From positions 385,325 through 449,324 of the forward strand of contig VSDK01028513.1 of NCBI GenBank assembly GCA_009767595.1: a stretch of 64,000 nucleotides of DNA. The letters are read 5' to 3'. A program made the translations under genes and the position numbers. Below the pieces are notes generated by a model. The model had not been told where the DNA came from and made no database searches. It worked only from the letters and a program-made list of their open reading frames with translations. Positions 18,401-26,403 of the stretch are shown here, one piece after another (the stretch's first letter is position 1; every line of letters starts with the position of its first letter). This DNA is from Symbiodinium kawagutii (taxonomy: Eukaryota > Sar > Dinophyceae > Suessiales > Symbiodiniaceae).

Positions 18401-20000
18401 CAAGCTCCGCGATGTTCTCTCTGAGCATCAGGTCGGGCCGCTTCAGCTTGCGTGCCAACCTTTCATCCACCACCTCCAGGATATTGACCAATCCCCCATG
18501 ATCGGGACTTGGTAATCCTGGCAGGATCTGCTCCAACGTCAAGGGCTGTGCCTTCTCGACCACTTCCCCGGTGTAGCTCACTCGGAGCTTGCTCAGTTCC
18601 CCTTTCCATGGGGCCTCTGGCGTGCGCGGTACACCTCCTTTCTGCTCTGGCTTCTCATTGACAAAGATCTTTGCCATCTGCCAGATTCTTTCCAACGCAG
18701 CCTCCTGTGCCTTAGAAGCATATCCACCTGGCGGGCCAACTGCATTTGTGGGCTTGCCATCTGAATGAAGCCAGTTGAGGGCAATCACAACCAGCCCATG
18801 CCACACCAGCAGCCCTTGCTTCCTCAAGGCCCTGTTGGCGGCGCTCTTGGTGTCACCACGCTCTCGCCACTCACCAGGCTGATCCTTGAACTTCATCTTG
18901 TCAATGATGGTTTCCAACTCGGTCCGCACATCAGGCCATAAGGGGAGTGGAAACAGATTCCTCGTCCGTCCCTCCACCTGAGTGGGCGCCAGGGACATCT
19001 CAATCAATTGGCCCAGGGTGCCATTGAGGGTAACCGCCTGAAGGACCAAGTGCACTCCCATCTGAGCAGCCGATAAGTGCTTTGGCTCATTCTCACTCAA
19101 CCAGCTCATCAACTCGGTGATTTTTCGGGAGCTCACTTCAGCTGGACTTCTCTTTGCTGATCTGGGGGGCTCTTGGGGCTCGGCAAGCTTGGCTCCTTTC
19201 CTTTTCCCTTTGCCTTTGACTTGCCGCCCCCCTTTCCTTTCTTCCCCTTCCAGTAGCTCCATCTCTTTTCCTTTCGAGGACTGCTTGCCTTTGTTTCCTC
19301 GGCCCTTGGTGTGATCCCCTTTCCGTCGGGGTGAGCCGGCCTCAGTGCGGCTTTTCTTTGCTGACCCTCGGCTTGGTGCCTCTGGATCATGTCCTCGTCG
19401 AAACTCACCAGTGGGCGAGTCACTGCGTCTGCCACCGGGGCTCGGTCCTCTTTTCCTCCTCCTTCGCCCTTCGCTTCGGCTTGTCCCCACCGAGGACGAT
19501 GGCTCACGGGCCTCTCGGGGCTTCGAGACTGCCCGCTGCCGACTCCCTACTTCGACTTTGTCGCCTTGTGCATGGCCTCCCGGAGTTTCACGGCCCTCAT
19601 CTCTTGTCGACTGGCGAACTCCTTCTCCTCTTCCTCTGCCAGTCCGAAGGCCTGAGGTGGGATCAACTCCAAGTGCTTCGCCATCGTCCATCCGTTGTCC
19701 TGTAACGAGACTTCGCAAGCTTTGAAGCGTTGGATTAACAAGTCGCTGGTTTCTGCAAGGCGACCTGATGTCAGGTGATCGAGGCTCATGGCCAACGTTA
19801 GGAGTTCGCGCGCCATCCTCAGGCCCATCACCTTCGGAGGGTGACTCGCGAAGATAATCTGGTTCAGATACGCTACCACCTGTTGGCCGTTCCAAGTTGG
19901 ATTGGCCGCTCCGTCCTCCGACCGACTGGCCAGAAAGCGAGCCATCCCGTCCAAAGCCCTCTTCGTCAACTGCCCGGGCTTCTTTTGTGAGATCTTCCAC
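15414..20000 (-). CDS. reverse transcriptase / RNase H / C5 DNA methyltransferase polyprotein
   Basis: A 1528-codon open frame (the first codon is GTG, so the true start is probably upstream or by frameshift). Residues 1-150 are out of frame with the better-looking gag frame. About 150-290 is Lys/Arg/Ser-rich. Reverse transcriptase covers about 560-800: MIVDLRASN (596), DDLTAAFYLFKLP (639), LPMGWNSAVA (684), YLDDT (738), WGIPTNAAK (774). RNase H begins at ITASDACETGG (D903). A complete cytosine-5 methyltransferase follows: VAVDLFAGIGG (951, motif I), GSPCQGLS (1029, catalytic C1032), LVENVV (1078), SRVRRPRLYW (1108), RCAAIGNSF (1263, motif X). RNase H then resumes with HINILELRAL (E1438), HLSDSQVV (D1465) and HLNPADAPSR (D1514). 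All hallmark residues are present, so both enzymes may be active. Confidence 0.92.
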   Translation of the reverse strand: MEDLTKEARAVDEEGFGRDGSLSGQSVGGRSGQSNLERPTGGSVSEPDYLRESPSEGDGPEDGARTPNVGHEPRSPDIRSPCRNQRLVNPTLQSLRSLVTGQRMDDGEALGVDPTSGLRTGRGRGEGVRQSTRDEGRETPGGHAQGDKVEVGSRQRAVSKPREAREPSSSVGTSRSEGRRRRKRGPSPGGRRSDSPTGEFRRGHDPEAPSRGSAKKSRTEAGSPRRKGDHTKGRGNKGKQSSKGKEMELLEGEERKGGRQVKGKGKRKGAKLAEPQEPPRSAKRSPAEVSSRKITELMSWLSENEPKHLSAAQMGVHLVLQAVTLNGTLGQLIEMSLAPTQVEGRTRNLFPLPLWPDVRTELETIIDKMKFKDQPGEWRERGDTKSAANRALRKQGLLVWHGLVVIALNWLHSDGKPTNAVGPPGGYASKAQEAALERIWQMAKIFVNEKPEQKGGVPRTPEAPWKGELSKLRVSYTGEVVEKAQPLTLEQILPGLPSPDHGGLVNILEVVDERLARKLKRPDLMLRENIAELVPEPQVMCGDIEWAKVAKALYDRHLVTPVDQFPVIDEKPVLNGAFGVVKPEKFTEAGEPVLRMIVDLRASNTILEQLEGDVHTLTGSCAFQKLVVDYEDDLLISGDDLTAAFYLFKLPPSWPQFLVLRKPVPWEVFEPGKPGNTFIGLTVLPMGWNSAVAVMQNAHRQLALRSEQLLGAGLLEKAEVRRDAVFPDIDEGPIWQVYLDDTTIIEKIDRSVTAALEGKPPEVQQRLRKAYAWWGIPTNAAKALERVRKAERLGAVLDGERGVLRGSTKRGLELMSLGAHLRAEGAFNKKGLQIYAGKAVHLLQFRRPLFSVLQEVFVEIVRAQEMLELRPSTADEMLVLEALLPTMMSNLKAPIDPVITASDACETGGGACFASRLSRVGEEELLKQMEEPLNEEALVSLDFRAGAEKIVAVDLFAGIGGLERALHLAGVQPCYSVAVDKDADCRRCLRRNFPGMEFWSDITTVTKEKVKSWLKKVPDATGVVTGMMGSPCQGLSTLSVDRQHLEDPRSKLFYAGAEVIKMIKEVAEEEGLWSLNLVENVVPDEQDIREMSRVLGDSPIMVDAGLLSRVRRPRLYWVDVDLMDMEEIEAYPTEEFRVLQYGSGFEDDEVFLEPGHRWEGGADANVRFPTFTRSIPRKAPPKSPAGIRNTPPDAEERWRAHDYRYPPYTYRKEFMIQTEDSLLQPLQARERERLMGFLPDHTLGMAKKMPETPEERQALEDQRCAAIGNSFHTVAVASILDDPMWSLGVKDLRGHHLIREKCTNELKEANQRMQSEPTSIEEVAEEEGSAALKEEEEGYGSDTTSIQVEKMEGLDMQPPKVQPGPGPGMAAMEAQRSAQLIAAYVRRQEYRGSDVRLDTGTLYRPDAFPRATINPHKWEWHIAHSYPFRTSEHINILELRALNHTMEWRLRRSTFGSCRAMHLSDSQVVLGVVVKGRSSSRQLNRLLRRLAALLVAGGVALVVAWVETHLNPADAPSREHEPQASRGA

Positions 20001-20170
20001 AGCTGAGGGCCCCCCCGGGCTGGGGCCGCCCCGAAAACTGAAGACTCACTGGACAGGCTGTCATGGCTGAAGCTTTCTTCTGAACCAGCTTCCTCCGATT
20101 TCCCTCGCTTTTGCTTCTTCCTTTTTCGTTTCTTCCTTTCCTTCTCCTTCTGTGCCTTTTCTCAGTCAGA
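19547..20170 (-). CDS. DIRS-like gag, C-terminal half (second frame)
   Basis: In frame 2 mod 3 the minus strand reads a lysine/arginine run, then GKSEEAGSEESFSHDSLSSE, and a helical segment LTKRALDGMARFLASR, QQVVAYLNQIIFASHPPKV, ELLTLAMSLDHLTSGRLA and EVSLQDNGWTMAKHLELI, ending at a stop at 19547. This is much more protein-like than the overlapping frames. It is blocked upstream by a TGA near 20163 and by the frame change near 20190, so gag appears split by two lesions in this copy, or the protein is made by recoding. Downstream, the frame changes again (about 19550) to that of the reverse transcriptase ORF. Confidence 0.65.
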
Positions 20171-20778
20171 GGCACTTTTGGCTGCCGCGCCCCCCCAGCC
20201 AGTGCGGCATCAAGTCCACTACCCGCTGGAGGGGCTAGTGGCTCCTTGAGTTCCCTAGTTTTTTCCGCCAGGGCTCTTTCGCCTTCACGCACTCCCAGCT
20301 GGCTCAAGTAGCTGATGTTGAGCATGCTCATTGGAGTGAGCAGCCTCCACTTGTCAACATGGATCAGCTCTCTTCTGTCCCCGCGGTTTTTCCTCAGCTT
20401 ACATTTACTGGCCTCACCTTCGCAGATGTGATAGAGGCCGTTCTCCGCCCCCATCTGGTTCTGGATGTAGTAATCATAGTAACCATCGGATGATGGTCCA
20501 TGTCGGCCAGTAAACAAGCCTCGCTGCTTGTCTTCCCAAAGGTCCGGTTGGACGGCACCTCTTCCTTGAGGCTGCCATCGAGTGTCGTAGCACTCGTATT
20601 CGAGCCATCTGTTTTGCTCGAACTTCTCATCCGCAGCTGCCACCGCCATCCCTGCTAGATCGGGTCCACTGACCCATGCCAAGTCTGAGATAGGGCGTCC
20701 CAGGGTCAGAGCATCCTTCACATCTTGTGAACTGAGCCCCAGATCTCCGCCCTTCTTCTCAAGCCGGGCTAGAGCCAT
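19966..20778 (-). CDS. DIRS-like gag, N-terminal half
   Basis: The frame has an in-frame stop 7 codons upstream of ATG 20778, so that ATG (MALARLEKKGGDLGL) is the likely start. A TTG at 20790 is less likely. Visible segments are SSQDVKDALTLGRPISDLAW, YECYDTRWQPQGRGAVQPDL and YYDYYIQNQMGAENGLYHIC, followed by CKLRKNRGDRRELIHVDKW. The last resembles a small beta-rich module that I recall from dinoflagellate gag-like proteins but cannot name. The frame changes meaning at a run of seven G (plus-strand C, about 20191-20197). Below that point the frame reads a basic tail that is probably not native. Presumed role: particle or nucleic-acid binding protein of the element. Confidence 0.65.
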   Translation of the reverse strand: MALARLEKKGGDLGLSSQDVKDALTLGRPISDLAWVSGPDLAGMAVAAADEKFEQNRWLEYECYDTRWQPQGRGAVQPDLWEDKQRGLFTGRHGPSSDGYYDYYIQNQMGAENGLYHICEGEASKCKLRKNRGDRRELIHVDKWRLLTPMSMLNISYLSQLGVREGERALAEKTRELKEPLAPPAGSGLDAALAGGARQPKVPLTEKRHRRRRKGRNEKGRSKSEGNRRKLVQKKASAMTACPVSLQFSGRPQPGGALSCGRSHKRSPGS

Positions 20779-20810
20779 AAGCTCAGCCAACTCCCCTCAA
20801 GGGAGCTAAA

Positions 20811-20941
20811 CCAACCTCAGGTCGGTTTCAACTCCTTCCTCAGGAAGGAGCTCTTGGCAACAGGGTGGCCAGCAGCTCTACTTTCTTTTACCCCTCCCCT
20901 CCAGTGGCCTCCCCTAAGGTCTGGCCAACTGGAGGGAGGGG
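20811..20941. promoter_or_regulatory. GC-rich hairpins in the element's 5' leader
   Basis: Three inverted repeats lie directly upstream of the gag start: CCAACCT-C-AGGTCGG (20811-20825), CTCCTTCC-TCA-GGAAGGAG (20832-20850), and a larger one with arms CCCCTCCCCTCCAGT (20891-20905) and ACTGGAGGGAGGGG (20928-20941), whose loop itself contains TGGCC/GGCCA. They could be terminal inverted repeat remnants or structured leader RNA. The element's true end was not fixed. Confidence 0.5.
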
Positions 20942-21079
20942 TCCCACTGCAACTGTGAGCCGAAACTTCCACGGCGAAACATGGTCGTGTATAAATCTCG
21001 TACACGATCAACCATACATGGGATACAGCCCGTACCCACGCTACGACCACCACCAACACCTTCGTACCGAGGCCCGGAC

Positions 21080-21140
21080 CTCGCTCTCGCCCAGGATCAA
21101 AGAAGAACCGCTGGTGGAGAAACCCACGCGCACGAGGGCC
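21080..21140 (-). CDS. SPRY gene exon upstream of the retroelement
   Basis: A 61-nt exon: AG acceptor (TTCGTCAG), one base completing a codon, then ALVRVGFSTSGSSLILGESE, and a GT donor. The VRVGFST and SSLxLG segments are the signature of the SPRY domain in hnRNP U-like proteins. It ends in phase 0 and joins DSVFFDNNG at 13018. The entry phase (two bases carried in) means at least one short exon lies between it and VKITEMYHPTD at 22754. Confidence 0.8.
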
Positions 21141-22724
21141 CTGACGAACATGGGACATGCTTGGGACTTGGTTCGTGGGTAACGATGGCTACTCTGGGTT
21201 GTTGGTTGAAGATGGTTAGACCTGGGGTTTAACAATTTGAATGATGATCGTTGAGACTGGGGCTGGCGATTCTTTGATGATTCAGGACGGGTTGAGAATG
21301 ATTCTACGACGACCAGCAAAAAGGGGTGAAATGGCAAACACAACAGACATACACACACACAACACACTACAAGAAAACAACAACGGTAACGGTAATCGAA
21401 AATAATTCACCAATGCTACAAACAATATACAACAAAACCGCACCGCAACTAAGAGCCGACTACAAATCACCCCCACAACCACAGCTACACAGGACCAAAA
21501 GCAGTCGATCGCGCGATGCTTGATAATTTGCAAGAGGTATTGATCATAAATCATTGATCATAAAAACACCACTAGTCCACCACCCCAACTGGCGCCCCAA
21601 CGCCAAGCACATCGTGGCCTGATGTTCTGTCGGGCGTTGGAAGCTTCCTGAGACTTCAAGGTGACACTCCCCTGCAGAATTTGATCCATATACAATCTAG
21701 AAGCATGGGTGCTTCTCAAAATGGGTGACCTCCAAAATGGATGCTTTATTACTCAAAATGATAGAAAAGGATAGAAAAGGATGATTGGGGGGTTACCCTC
21801 GCATTTGAAGAGACCACCATAATACAATTGTCCTATTAGTCCGAGAACCGCAGTTTAGCCATGATTTTGGTTGGATTTCAATTGGTCTGAACTGCAATCT
21901 TTGATGGATTTGTTGCTACTTGATCGTTTCTCAACTACCTTGAAATGGTGGGAATATTTTCGGGCTACAGGCTGAGAGTGCTGGCACCGGGGCGCAACCC
22001 GGACAATGGCCACTGCTGTGTGTTCTTATTCTTCTGGAACTATAATCTGTGCATGTTGTTGCAATCACAAACCGTGCATGTGGCTAAAAATGTCTGGAGA
22101 GCAGACTTCCACTACTGCCACGTAGAATGCAATACAGGCCAAAACGCTACTGCGTCTCGATTTTGTCAATGACATGTGCAACTGTTCAATGGATCCAGTG
22201 GTTCAAGCGTACCGAAAACCTTATGCATCGAGTCTGCAGGTGCTGTTTAAAATCCCGTTTCACATTGACCAGCAGTACCATGCCGCAACCATTGTTAATC
22301 ATTGCAAATCATATTAACCGTTGCTGACCAACACCATCCACATGCTTGTCTTCTAACAATTCTCAACGATCACCAATGTGATGGTAGGTGAGAACTTAGT
22401 CACAGTTTCCGTAAGTTCTGCAAGGAAACGAAGCCGGTATCACAGCGACCCAAATTTGCAAATGCACTAGTTGCTATCGTGCATTCTTGTGCTGAATCCT
22501 TCCATTGTGATAGATTGTGGCTGACTGGGTTCCTTCAAGTGGTTGCCAAAAAGGGTAACTGGAACATCAGCAGGATGTGTCTCTGCAACAGGCTCCTGCT
22601 GTTGCCCCATCTGTTGCTGTTGCCTTGCCCCTGTTGCCCTGGCCGGTTGCCACGCTGGCTATCCTTTGGTCAGTGGTTGAACATTTTGAAGCACTGCCCT
22701 CTAATGCCCTGTTGGCCAAGCATC
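21141..22724. other. SPRY gene intron
   Basis: AT-rich, containing one family A element (21707-21820) and an ACACAC/CAACAA-rich stretch (about 21330-21480). No exon was recognised. Confidence 0.4.
21707..21820. repeat. family A short inverted-repeat element
   Basis: Ends GGGTGCTTCTCAAAATGGG and ATTTGAAGAGACCACCAT are complementary with two mismatches. The interior contains a duplicated GATAGAAAAG. Confidence 0.65.
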
Positions 22725-22754
22725 TGTTGGGTGATACATCTCGGTGATCTTCAC
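22725..22754 (-). CDS. SPRY gene exon (VKI segment)
   Basis: After an AG acceptor (CTCATGCAG) the minus strand reads VKITEMYHPTD, continuing in phase 0 from the exon ending GGRYMFE at 23885. FE-VKI-E is the usual first strand of the SPRY domain. The 3' end is not fixed: a GC donor after GAT is possible. The frame meets TAG about 20 nt further on. The Q-rich sequence beyond (to about 22570) is probably intron. Confidence 0.6.
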
Positions 22755-23271
22755 CTGCATGAGCTGCGGTCATCCACAGTGACCCAAGTCCCTTTTGCTG
22801 GGTCGTATAAGTGCCGCTGGTTTTCCCAACAAGGCTTTTGAGAATCGCCAAGCTTAAAACTGCGCTAAAATGCTACAACTCTCACCCGAAAATTGACAAA
22901 TGTTGTTAAGCCATCATCACAAGTCTGCGTTGGATAAACGCAGAACTCGTTGGCCCTACCAGCCATTATCAAAATGCTACAAGCGGTGGATTTCTGAAGG
23001 TCAAATTTACTGACATGCTCTGACATCCTCATGTACAAGAAAACTTTGCCTGGTCCCTTCCTCCACCAAGAGAACGAGGCAAAAACCAAAAATCAAATAA
23101 GAAAAGAAAAGGTTCTCATTGAATTACTTGGTTTGGGCTGTGAATACTCAATCAACCAGATAAAAAGTACCTATTGAATCTGCTAGCAACAGCAGTGATA
23201 GCAGCAGCAAAGGCAGCAGCAGGAGTGGTAGTGGTGTAGCAGAATAATGGCACAGTCAATGGTATAACAGG

Positions 23272-23335
<64 letters not shown>

Positions 23336-23410
23336 CAGCTGATGGTGGTGGTGGTGGTAGTGGTGGTAGTGGTGGTAGTGGTGGTAGTGGGTAGTAGTGG
23401 TGGTAGTGGT
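23272..23410. repeat. (TAG)n followed by GGT/AGT-rich microsatellite
   Basis: About 20 TAG triplets (23272-23333) followed by GGTGGTAGT-type repeats. Similar imperfect triplets continue to about 23515. Confidence 0.9.
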
Positions 23411-23595
23411 AATCGTAGGGCTAGTCGTAATGGCTCTTTGTAGTTGTACGAGCGGTAGTAGTCACAGTAGTCGTAGAAGACGTGGGTAGTGGCAGCAGCA
23501 GTAGCAGTAGTCGTGGTGGCCCGTTTCAGGGTTCACCGGATAGCTGGTCGTGAGTTGAAGTGCTGTGGCTGACCAGGGACCAACCTTAGCGGTTT

Positions 23596-23620
23596 NNNNN
23601 NNNNNNNNNNNNNNNNNNNN
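23596..23620. other. assembly gap (25 N)
   Basis: Twenty-five N in a row. The true size of the gap is unknown. It falls in an intron of the SPRY gene. Confidence 0.99.
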
Positions 23621-23884
23621 GGTTCAGTATGGTGGTCATGCAACATCCATATCTGAATATTGGTTGAAAACATCACCTGATGACCAATAACGGCCATGTC
23701 CTCTGGTTTTTTTTGCCTGATATGTCCCAAAACAACCATCTTCGGGGGAAAATCCAACATGATTTACCACCCTTCGGAAAATGTGCATGTTCATGTCCAG
23801 CTTTTTCTGCAACAACTTGTTCTTTTCATAACCCAACATGGGTGTACCACCATCCGTCCCATGGCCTTGAGCCCGTGGCCCCGC

Positions 23885-23977
23885 CTCAAACATGTATCTG
23901 CCACCCTTCAGGCCCACATTGGCACGAGCACCAGCGATCAGGTACTGCATACCTCCCTCGTTCAACGACATCAAGAG
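23885..23977 (-). CDS. SPRY gene exon (GGMQYLIAGARAN segment)
   Basis: A 93-nt exon, phase 0 at both ends: AG acceptor (GCGCCAG), then LLMSLNEGGMQYLIAGARAN and VGLKGGRYMFE, then a GC donor. GRYMFE followed by VKI in the next exon is the start of the SPRY beta-sandwich. The preceding GGMQYL-AGARAN segment is a motif I recall in dinoflagellate SPRY proteins of hnRNP U type. The frame stays open past the donor, but the extra residues do not match the domain. Confidence 0.8.
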
Positions 23978-24613
23978 CTGGCGCCAACGGCTGGTCAATT
24001 TGGACCGCGTGAGAGGAAGAAGAATACAAGGAGAGTTCCCCTCATTAGCTGAGTTGGCCTATAACTTGCATGGGTACCCGTTGTGGTTGATATAGTTATA
24101 GTGAGATGGAGTATCAACCAACTTGTAAATAGGGGGCCCCACCTTGTGGGGTATCAAGAATAAAAAACAATGATAAAGAGTAACTAGTTGAACAGGTAAA
24201 CAGAGTTTCCAAGCACTGGCTGGCTTGGTTTAGAGGTTCATCATCTATTTTCTACCATGGAGTGCGCGATCTTCGGGCTGCCAGGATAACTTCAGAAGGC
24301 GCCCCAAATCAGAGAAGTTTTTGGACTCTTCCGGTTGCCATCAGCAGGGTATGTCGGTCCAGCCCAGGGTCCAGCATCGTTGGGGCTGCCATTTCAACGA
24401 GTCATTGCCAATGTTTAGATAGGCCATGAAATGCGAGAAATTGCAGTCAGTTGTCTGCCGTCATCCCAGAAAGGATGACAAAACACTTGCTGCCTAAGAG
24501 GAAAACAGCCAGAGCCATGAACTTCTGCTACGGTCCGGGCTACCCAAATCACACCGCGTAGTGCGGGCGCTAACAACAAGATACTGGGAACACAATGGTG
24601 AAATAAGATGCTG

Positions 24614-24850
24614 TTACAACATGATAGAACTGTTTGTATACTTTACGATGGTGACATTGGTCCAAGGATCACTCTCCGGCGACCAGTCACTTGTGGAGCT
24701 GTCAGGATGTGACCAACCATCAATTTTCTGCATGACAACTACCCATTCCCATGTCTGTGTGTGCGTGTCCACAAGTTCAGTACAGATTGAGTTGGGGTGC
24801 AGTACTTTCCATGAGCAGTCGTCAGGGCCAGCTGGCCGTTCCAATGGCAA
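24614..24850 (-). CDS. exon-like segment, unknown
   Basis: An open minus-strand frame containing DDCSWKVLHPNSICTELVD and TQTWEWVVVMQKIDGW. It lies between two SPRY exons that already join in phase (25624 to 23977), so it is either an alternative exon or chance. No family was recognised, and no clear splice sites were chosen. Confidence 0.3.
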   Translation of the reverse strand: MPLERPAGPDDCSWKVLHPNSICTELVDTHTQTWEWVVVMQKIDGWSHPDSSTSDWSPESDPWTNVTIVKYTNSSIML

Positions 24851-25335
24851 TCATGGGTGCTCAACAAAAAGGTCACCAAAAGAACCACCAAATTGGTCAT
24901 GGTTGGTTAGAAATCCTCCCACTTCAGGGGAGGATCCATGGTGTGGCCGTCCGCAGGTGATTATTGCACCCTGGGGGTGAGAGCTTAATAACACCACACA
25001 TCTCTGAAGATTTTTGACCAACTCACGGGTGAAGTGGCACCCACGAAGATGACAACTTCTACTGCAGCCACCTATTTTCACTGTTGGCCAACGTAGTTGG
25101 TCAAATATCTGGATTTGTTGCAGCAAGGATATGACGCGCTTAATTCACCATCTGAACATCAAACAATATCCTGAATATATCTTTATCCCAATATGCCGAA
25201 ATAATCATTGGTGCAACACTATCAATCCTTATAAACAACGCTATCTGGTTCATGTTCAATTCAAAATCCATGTCAACTCCCTTATAAACAACAAATATCT
25301 GGTCAATTTCCAATTCAACATCCCTGTCCCCTAAT

Positions 25336-25460
25336 TTGGCAGTGGGTCAAAACCCTTAGTCCCCCTGGTTCCCCTATCATTAACCATTGTTTTCCCCATG
25401 AAATTGTTGGTCATTGTCCCTCATGAAATTGGTTGGGTTAACTGCTCGACCCATAGCCAT
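25336..25460. repeat. family B short inverted-repeat element
   Basis: Runs from TTGGCAGTGGGTCAAAACCC to CGACCCATAGCCAT. The core CTGGTTCCCCTATCATTAAC is shared with other copies. Confidence 0.75.
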
Positions 25461-25623
25461 ATATTGCTGGTGTATCCCCTATTATTGTTAGTTATTATCC
25501 CTTATTATTAACCATTAACAAGCTATTATTACCCATGGCTCATCAATTTGTTGGCTGCTTAAGACAGCTCAAATCAGTTGCGCCAACCACTCCCTGTCGC
25601 GCGAAGCAGCACATCGGTTTCGC

Positions 25624-25719
25624 CTTGTTGCCCATGGAGGGGATGGCATTCAGCGTCAGGTCGGCCCCAAGGAAGGTCACCTCCCCCTTGATCTTGGGCT
25701 TTTTGTCCGGCACGTCGTC
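25624..25719 (-). CDS. SPRY gene exon (pre-SPRY segment)
   Basis: A 96-nt exon, phase 0 at both ends: AG acceptor (CCGTGCAG), then DDVPDKKPKIKGEVTFLGAD and LTLNAIPSMGNK, then a GC donor. It joins LLMSLNEGGMQYL at 23977 to give SMGNK-LLMSLNEGG, resembling the pattern PTLGGKVLMTLTDGGMQYL seen in related proteins. The frame remains open past the donor for 40 more codons, so a longer exon cannot be excluded. Confidence 0.72.
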
Positions 25720-25739
25720 CTGCACGGTGATGTTGGTGA

Positions 25740-26369
25740 CCAATGATGATCAATGGTTCGATGATCAACAAAAATGAAATGTGGTGATGTTGGTGACCAT
25801 GATGATCAATGGTTCAATGATGAACATGAATTATGTTGATGAATGATGACACTAATTATGTTCAATGATGAACATGAACAAGTCAATCAACATAGTTAAT
25901 CATTGAATAACGATGAACAGGCATCTGATTACTGTGAAAATGGTTGTTATTCATTGCAGTAGGAAGTATCAATAACGATTCAACAATCACATGAATAACC
26001 ATGAAAATAAGGGTGAATAATCATTAGCAGGTCTGTAGTAGAAACACATATAAAAACCATGTAAGTTGCTTCGTAAGCATCCAACTATGCATGGGAGCTA
26101 CCCTAGATTTAGAGGGGAACCAATGTGCTAAGCCCTGATGACTCGGCGTGTTGGTTACCCGACCTGGGTGATCAACCAACGGACCGCGCTCGGTGCGCCG
26201 AAAGCTCGTCATGGCTGAGGCGCCGACTCACCAAACATGGGAAATCCATGGAAATCCATTGAAATCCATCATGACCATGGGCCAGCTATCCGTGGCTGAC
26301 CCTTTCTCAGTGGCCAGCCATTGGGGGTCTCACTGTCCAGGAGTTTTCAGAGGTGGCACAAGCGAGGAC
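25740..26369. other. intron, TGATGAACATGA-rich
   Basis: Imperfect repeats of ATGATGAACATGAA and GGTGATGTTGGTGACCA (the latter occurs twice, at about 25722 and 25782). No coding signal. Confidence 0.4.
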
Positions 26370-26403
26370 CGGTTTTCTCCTGCTCCTCCTCGAACTCATC
26401 GAC
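26370..26403 (-). CDS. possible micro-exon, acidic
   Basis: Between an AG acceptor (CGAACAG) and a GT donor the minus strand reads VDEFEEEQEKT plus one base. Acidic segments are common upstream of the SPRY domain in hnRNP U-like proteins. The phase does not fit the next recognised exon directly, so this is weak. Confidence 0.35.

Larger units (their letters stand above)
14280..20945 (-). mobile_element. DIRS-like tyrosine-recombinase retrotransposon with C5 DNA methyltransferase
   Basis: On the minus strand the order is gag-like ORF, basic linker, reverse transcriptase with YLDD, RNase H split by a full cytosine-5 DNA methyltransferase, then a tyrosine recombinase. Reverse transcriptase plus tyrosine recombinase without integrase defines the DIRS order of YR retroelements. 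The outer limits are approximate and constrained by flanking host exons (21080 and 13018). Terminal inverted repeats and the internal complementary region typical of DIRS were not identified, though GC-rich hairpins lie at 20811-20941. The 4.1-kb core frame is uninterrupted, so the copy is young or conserved. Lesions are visible in the gag part near 20190 and 20163. It lies in sense orientation in an intron of the SPRY gene. Confidence 0.88.
22755..23884. other. SPRY gene intron with microsatellite and assembly gap
   Basis: Holds TAG/GTG trinucleotide repeats (23272-23410) and the run of N (23596-23620). No exon was recognised. Confidence 0.45.

Noticed and set aside
23272..23410. repeat array considered as CRISPR-like
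   Set aside because: It is a plain trinucleotide microsatellite with no spacers, in a eukaryotic context.
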